A stretch of 64,000 nucleotides of DNA, from positions 1,922,001 to 1,986,000 of the forward strand of contig OZ025276.1 of NCBI GenBank assembly GCA_964019165.1. The letters are read 5' to 3'. Positions 58,463-64,000 of the stretch are shown piece by piece. Below the pieces are notes generated by a model. It ran no database searches. It was given only the letters and a program-made list of their open reading frames with translations, and was not told the origin of the DNA. Each line of letters begins with the position of its first letter. The stretch's first letter is position 1. Position numbers and translations under genes: made by a program. Source of the DNA: Mastigias papua. Taxonomy: Eukaryota; Cnidaria; Scyphozoa; Rhizostomeae; Mastigiidae.

Positions 58463-58947
58463 GAGCATAGACTTAGCAGACCGAGCACAAGTCAAAACAC
58501 TAGCTCCGTTGAAGACAACAACAGTAATGCTAGAGAAAGCAATCTGCGTAATTTGTTTGACTATCGAGAGAACGATCCACATGAAATTAGCCCGCAGAAT
58601 GACATTGAAGTTATGGACAACAGAATTCCAACTTTCATCCCAGATGAAACACCTATACAGATTCAAAGAACAGGACCAGAGAAGAAATTCCAAACAAAAA
58701 GACGTTACAAGAAGAGGTGAATCGAAGAGACTTGAACATTATACTTCTATATTCTTATATTATTGGACATTATTGATATTTTTCACGCTTTGCTGATCGA
58801 TTCGAAGAAGTCTTCATTGGACACTGGACTTCGGTTACAGCCTCCAAGAATACTTGTTAAAGAACCTTTATATTAGCAGTTTTGTTCATTATATTTTGCT
58901 ATCCTTCTATTCTTACACAAAGAGAACACTTGCAAGAAAAGGGAGAA
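58463..58947 (+). other. 3' untranslated region of gypsy 2
   Basis: Between the gag-pol stop and the 3' LTR. The 95-aa frame at 58509-58796 has no env-like features such as a signal peptide plus membrane anchor. Confidence 0.6.
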
Positions 58948-59113
58948 TGTAGTATATTATAGTCAGTATACCTTTTGTTAAGAGGCTCAGCCTCGTTTCT
59001 AACAAGGACTTTGTGAGACTGGTTAACAAGACATGGCTTCCTAAGTTAGCGTGCTCTCTCGTCGTATGTCTATATCCAAGTTAATCCGAATGTTCACATT
59101 GGAATACACAACA
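58948..59113 (+). repeat. 3' LTR of gypsy 2
   Basis: 166 bp, two differences from the 5' LTR; preceded by the polypurine tract and followed by ACTAC. Confidence 0.95.
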
Positions 59114-59118
59114 ACTAC

Positions 59119-59958
59119 CATGGTCTGTGTGTACAACAAACTTGGCACCAAACAGATAAGGCCTATAACATTTAATTCCATCGACAACAGCAAGAGCTTC
59201 ACGCTCAGTAGTACTATAACATTTTTCTGCCACGTTTAGCTCACGACCACCATAAGAAATAACATGCTCTCTACCTTCAATTGTTTGACTTAAAATGTAC
59301 CCTAAAGCTGTCTGACTGGCATCTGTATCGAGATGGAAAGGCTTTTCAAAGTCCGGGTATGAAAGAACAGGTGGGGAGCACAACCAGTTTTTTAAGGGAA
59401 TTAAATGCAGTTGCACATTCAGGACTCCAAGCAAATGTAATATCTTTCCTTGTCAAACGATTTAAAGGGGAAGCATTCTTTGCAAACTCTTTAACAAACT
59501 GATGGTAGTAATTACAGAGTCCCAAGAAACTGCGCACATCTTTGACAGATTTAGGCACAGGAAAAGATTTTGCTGTGCTGATTTTATCAGGGTCTGGTAG
59601 AATACCTTTTGGTGACACAACAAATTCGAGGAACTTCACAGATGACTGAGCAAAATGGCACTTTGAAGGCTTCATTTTTACATTAGCTTGACGGAGACAA
59701 TCGAAAATGAGGCTTAATCGCGAAAGATGTTCGTCAAATGTACGTGAAAAGATTATAATATCATCGATATAGATGAGACACACCTTCCATTCAAGACCAT
59801 GGAGAACTCTAGCCATCAAGCGCTGAAATTGTGGAGGAACATTTGTCAAGCCAAAACTGAGCACACGAAATTGGTAGAGACCGGCGTGAGAAATAAAAGC
59901 AGTCTTTTTCTTCGAATCCGGATGCATTACAACTTGGTGATAACCGGATTGCAAGTCT
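59119..59958 (-). pseudogene. Gypsy 1 pol, RT C-terminal half and RNase H
   Basis: From the left edge of the foldback element the frame resumes with LQSGYHQVVMHPDSKKKTAF and has LIYIDDIIIFS (the YIDD catalytic box) and VRSFLGLCNYYHQFV. A shift near 59404 leads to RNase H: LDTDASQTALGYIL, YSTTEREALAVV, FVVHTDHGS. Gypsy 2 is inserted exactly after HTDHGS. Normal order and motifs are present; the frameshift and two insertions inactivate it. Confidence 0.92.
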
Positions 59959-62955
59959 CTATATACTAAGATGCCTATATGATAATTTATGCCAAACCAA
60001 TCAGATTGCTCAGATTTGTACCAAGTGACCTGATTCCACCTACACGATCTCCTCCCAGGGTATTTGTCCCATGGCCCCCAAATGTCTGTTGAGGGTAGCC
60101 ATTTGGGTCTATCACTGACATAAGAAGAGATCTGATTTTTATAAGTTTTTTTCGCTGAGTTATTCAACTTTTTTCCCATCTCCACTCACAGCAATACGGT
60201 TGCTCCTCCCTGCTGGACCTCGTGTTGTCAGTTTTGCGAGCGGTCCAGTAGGACTAAGTAACTGTGTGTGTTATCGCGAGGAGACTTTGGTTGCAGTTCT
60301 TCCAGGTAAGCCAGCTCTATTTTCCTGAAATGGTTTGAGTTAAGAATTCCTGTATTTCCTTTGTCCATTTCATCTGTATTCTACTGTTGCCAGCCATTTA
60401 TTTCCATATCTTTCAACGAGATTCAGCCACCTTCCCTCAAGTGAATTACCGCCATGACAGTTCTTCTCAAAGGTGTTCGATTCTGTGTACTAAATCACCG
60501 TGCTTTTACTGCTAACTTGTGAAAAGATATTCAACATATGTTTGACTTTGTATTCGGTGCTAGATTATGACAGGTTGTTTGCTTTTCATGCCTATTTAGA
60601 TGACATGGAATGCCGTCCGTGCTTGCTGCTTTCAGTTGGCAAGGTTTTGATTAGGACTACCGTATAGTTGTCGTGTGACTTGGAGGAGAGTTTCGTTGCT
60701 CTGCCTCCAGTTTAATGCTTTTTCGCTTGATTTCATTCGCTAAGGTATCCTACGTTTCTTACTACATTGTGATGAAATGATTATGGTATGTGTACTGTTG
60801 TATTCCTTGCTAGCTTGGAATTTATCCATTGCTTTTACCACATGTATGAATGACATAGGATACGGTTGTGTTGGGGATAAAGTCTTGGTATGTGGAATGC
60901 TTTCACTGAAGTGTGTATAGGGCTATTGCTGAATTTGGTTACCCTAATTTTGCAGTGTTTACTTTCACTCTTTACCTTTGTCATAGTGTTTACTGTGAAA
61001 TGCGAGGGGATTCCCAAGTTCATCTCATGATCGCAGATACCTGTTGTCCTTTGTTTTGGATTTAATTGCGGTCTTTTGCGGGTGATTCCATAACTTTGCT
61101 TCAGGGCAATAAGATCAAGGCAGTTCCCCTCAGTTTTGCTTGATTTTCTCTTCTAACTTACCGTTTTGTTACCGCAGAAGTATGGTTATGATATTGAGGA
61201 GGTATTTAATGCAATATTTGCTGACGTACTAGGAGCTTTTAGCTTGCTCTTGATTCTTAGTATATGCACGTGAGTTGGATGTTAGAATGTCTCAAGAGTT
61301 TGGGCACTTTGCTTACATTTGAGATATTGCCCTTACAGTCGAATATACTCCTTGATTTTATCATACACGTTTTACAGGCAAACACTAAGATGTTACCAAC
61401 TTTATTCTCAGCTCAGCAACTCTCTTTTTATTTTGTTTTCACTGTATTTACAGTAGGCTTCCTAGTTATTTCCACTATAGGTGGTAGAGTTATTCTGGTC
61501 AAGTCAAATTTAAGGGGTTCCACTATACTGAATGTTCTTCTGTTGTGACACAGTTCCCCTTCTTTCTGAGATCATTTGTTATAAATGCCATTACCCAATT
61601 CCATAGATCATTCTGCACGTGATGATATACTCTTAAGGGATGAATTAGTACAAGATATGACCATCATGTTTATTTCCTAGACTTAATTTATGAAGCCCCT
61701 TGCCACCCCCCCCCCTGAGGTAATGCCTTCGTTTGACATCTGAGTTGATGATACAGGATATATATTATTACTCATTTCAAACAATTACTGACTTCCATAG
61801 ATCATTCTGCATATGATATTATAGTTTTATTAGAGATGAATTAGTACTAGATAGCAATATTTGATTTATGGGGCCACTTTCCCCTATCCAACTACACTTA
61901 TTGGTTGAAATCTGACTTTCACATGGTTGTAACAGATAATTTAGTACTGGATAGCTGCATTATTTGTTTTGTATAGCCATAACCTATGGACTCCCCCCAA
62001 GAACTTTGGCTGATATCTAATATGATTCACGCTGCTCAATCATGGGTTTTACAATCTGTTATATATTATATAAATGTGTGATATAGGACTACTAAGCAAT
62101 ATTCTTTTGTTTTATCACCTTGAACTACCAAGTCCTATCACAGTTTCCATTTGTATAACACCTACGTTTATGGATCAGACTTGATTGTGTACCTCTGTGG
62201 ACAGGATTAGTGGTCACCTATATAATAACAGAACCACTGATACCTGCCAATTCATGTGCTATATTGTATATGGTATAACATCGTAAAATAAGTCCCAAGA
62301 CTCCTTAAGTTAGAGTTGAGTGAAGCAGGAGACAATATGTCATGTAGTTTCATTAGTGCCTCATTGTAGAGAGCATTTTAAACAATTCTGTGCATTCAAC
62401 AATTCGTATAATAGAGACTAGCTTGGTACTGATAGCCTGCTACACGCGGGCTTCCCTAGCCCCAGTTCAAAAGTTGCATATTAGCCTTGGAAAGACTAAC
62501 GCTGTGCCCCCATGAAAGTTGCTTGGTCTGGTCGCATAGGATCACAAGGAGGTGACGTCATGGGCCTCTGCGATGGAGCACGTGACTTTCGGCCTTGCAT
62601 TGTACAAATCGAAGAAAAGTGCGAGAAAAACTTGTGCAAAAAATGCTTGGATACCTGCGCTAGGCTATGGGGCTTCTTGATTTTCTTCCTTTCCCTTTAC
62701 TGGCCTGTAGCCTAGCGCAGGTATCCAAGCATTTTTTGCACAATTTTTTCTCGCAATTTTCTTCGATTTGCACAATGCAAGGCCGAAAGTCACATGCTCC
62801 ATCGCAGAGGCCCATGACATCACCTTCTCGTGATCCTATGCGACCAGACCAAGCAACTGTCATGGGGGCACAGCGTTAGTCTGTCCAAGGCTAATATGCA
62901 ACTTTTGAACTGGGGCTAGGGAGGCCCGCATGTAGCGGGCTATCAGTACTAAGCT
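59959..62955 (+). mobile_element. Complete foldback-ended element, 2997 bp, inserted in gypsy 1
   Basis: It starts CTATATACTAAGATGCC and ends in the hairpin 62415-62955 (...CAGTACTAAGCT). It is flanked by AGTCT on both sides (59954-59958 and 62956-62960); removal of the element plus one AGTCT restores the RT frame through STLD-LQSGYHQ. No ORF longer than about 95 codons exists, so it is non-autonomous. A conserved exon-like block near 60210-60305 ends in a GT donor. A C9 run lies near 61708. Partial relatives lie at 1-2313, 3447-7220 and 8302-10614. The superfamily is unknown to me. Confidence 0.88.
60000..62414. other. Interior of the complete foldback-ended element: no gene seen
   Basis: Apart from the exon-like block near 60210-60305, the 2.4 kb holds only short, non-conserved frames and AT-rich sequence. 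Confidence 0.5.
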
Positions 62956-62960
62956 AGTCT
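62415..62960. repeat. Long terminal hairpin (foldback), copy 4
   Basis: Outer arms AGACTAGCTTGGTACTGATA and TATCAGTACTAAGCTAGTCT. The arms run about 255 bp with a loop near 62670-62700 and share private variants, such as a deletion of the 'gcatggatgaaaaaagctc' part found in the other copies. Confidence 0.92.
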
Positions 62961-64000
62961 AAAGTGCTAAAACATTTGGATCTTGAGAGAGCATTGAGGG
63001 CATCATCAATACGAGGCAGGGGGTAGCTATCCTTCTTTGCGACTGTGTTTAATTTATGATAGTCAATACAAAAGCGAGTACTTCCGTCTTTCTTTTTGAC
63101 CAATACTACCGGGGAACTCCACGGACTTGACGAAACTTCAATAATATCTTGATTTAGCATGTTAGCAATATGATTATCTATTTTAGCACATTGCCTCTGT
63201 GAAACTCGATAAGGAGACTGTTTAATGGGCTGGGCACTACCAGTGTCAATTTTATGTTGAACTAATGACGTACATCCTAAATCTAAGCCTGAATTCGCAA
63301 AAATGTCTTTATATTCGCATAGAAGTTCACTTAACTGGCCGCTTTCCACCGCAGAAAGGGTATTGCTTGGCAAACATTTAAATTTAGAAAGCAACGTCTC
63401 TTTACAATCCTGGTTACTAAGCCTTTAGCATTATATACAGCTTTGCAATCAGTGGGTTCAAGGGATGACACAGTGTCATCGGGGGCCATTTCTGAAAATA
63501 AACCAACAGATGTCCCTTTATGTAGCAAAGCGGGGGCATCAGTAGGATTCGGAAGTCTAAGTGATACCATTCCAGCTGAATCGGGTAACGAAAGAGAGGC
63601 TGCAACATGTAATTGATAACTATCAGAGGGTCTTGTAGTGGCTTCAATTAATCCGACAATAGGTTCAGGTAAAAATTTTTCAAGGCGTGCTGGAATAAGT
63701 GTTTCTGACTTAGCACCAATGACGTAGGATGTTATAGTTGTAACATCAGAAAACACAAGAGGTCTATGACCCTTTAAGAACTCAACAACATTAGAACCAG
63801 TAAAAGTCATGAAATAACCTTTGACATCGATCACAGCGCCATTATTATGAAGAAAGTCACGTCCTAACACAACGCTATAGGCTACACCTGTAACAATTGT
63901 TGCTTTACATGAATATTCACTGTCACCTAGTAACAACGGAAAACTCACTGCACCAATGACAGGTACTTTGCTCCCATCTGCAGTTTTAATGCTTTCAATC
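62961..64000 (-). pseudogene. Gypsy 1 pol, protease end and RT N-terminal half (runs off the window)
   Basis: Reading leftwards: a retropepsin tail (VVLGRDFLHNNGAVIDV), a linker of about 150 residues and a frameshift near 63410. Then come the RT N-terminus HKIDTGSAQPIKQSPYR, SPWSSPVVLVKKKDGSTRFC, IDYHKLN, YPLPRIDDALNAL and KCFSTLD, where the foldback element interrupts. Gag would lie beyond 64000. Confidence 0.92.

Larger units (their letters stand above)
54212..59113 (+). mobile_element. Complete young Ty3/gypsy retrotransposon (gypsy 2)
   Basis: The 166-bp LTRs (54212-54377 and 58948-59113) start TGTAGTATATTATAG and end ACACAACA. I count two differences: A/C in 'tata(a/c)cttttg' and T/A in 'aaca(t/a)gacatgg'. 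The flanking duplication is ACTAC (54207-54211 and 59114-59118). A purine tract (AAAAGGGAGAA) precedes the 3' LTR. The single gag-pol frame is intact. It sits in RNase H of gypsy 1, whose frame resumes across it. Confidence 0.97.

Noticed and set aside
58509..58796. env-like gene of gypsy 2
   Set aside because: The 95-aa frame has no signal peptide, cysteine pattern or membrane anchor and lies in the expected 3' UTR.

Overview
This window is eukaryotic, almost certainly from an invertebrate animal genome. It has AT-rich intergenic DNA, long (TA)n microsatellites, GT-AG introns, a tRNA-derived SINE and a transposon set typical of sponges, cnidarians and other marine invertebrates: PIF/Harbinger, Merlin, Kolobok-like, Tc1, hAT, CR1-like LINEs and Ty3/gypsy. 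I recognise no host gene. Nearly everything I can identify is a mobile element or its debris. The species cannot be named from the sequence.

Layout. 1-11.8 kb: two almost identical copies (offset 8301 bp) of a segment holding the 3' part of a foldback-ended element and a Kolobok-like transposase fragment, separated by further foldback-element pieces and a LINE tail. About 12-26 kb: a nest. A degraded Harbinger (accessory gene on +, transposase on -) holds two LINE fragments, a hAT-type MITE, a 1-kb Harbinger derivative and a second Harbinger. That second Harbinger holds a Merlin element, which in turn holds a LINE 3' end. 26-31 kb: a broken Kolobok-like transposase and a short Harbinger derivative. 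32-34 kb: tandem SINE, (TA)n tracts, a 72-bp perfect palindrome and hAT fragments. 34.6-39.5 kb: another Harbinger, split by a further Harbinger. 40.4-42.2 kb: a MITE and a Tc1-like transposase with one stop. 42.5-45.5 kb: a Kolobok-like element with recognisable ends. 46.0-47.5 kb: a broken gene for a viral-type Rep protein (HUH nuclease plus SF3 helicase) with a stem-loop on one side and tandem repeats on the other. 48-51 kb: MITE, gag-protease remnant and a Harbinger pseudogene. 52-64 kb: an old minus-strand Ty3/gypsy split twice, by an intact, young plus-strand Ty3/gypsy (5-bp target duplication) and by a complete 3.0-kb foldback-ended element.

How the parts relate. Reading frames interrupted by one element resume on its far side, so insertion order and target duplications can be read directly. 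The Harbingers each pair a DDE transposase with an oppositely oriented Myb/MADF-like accessory protein. Only the 1336-aa gag-pol (54.4-58.5 kb) and one three-exon accessory gene (36.1-37.9 kb) look free of inactivating changes. The most unusual items are the Rep locus, the foldback-element family with its AGTCT junctions, and the nested insertions.
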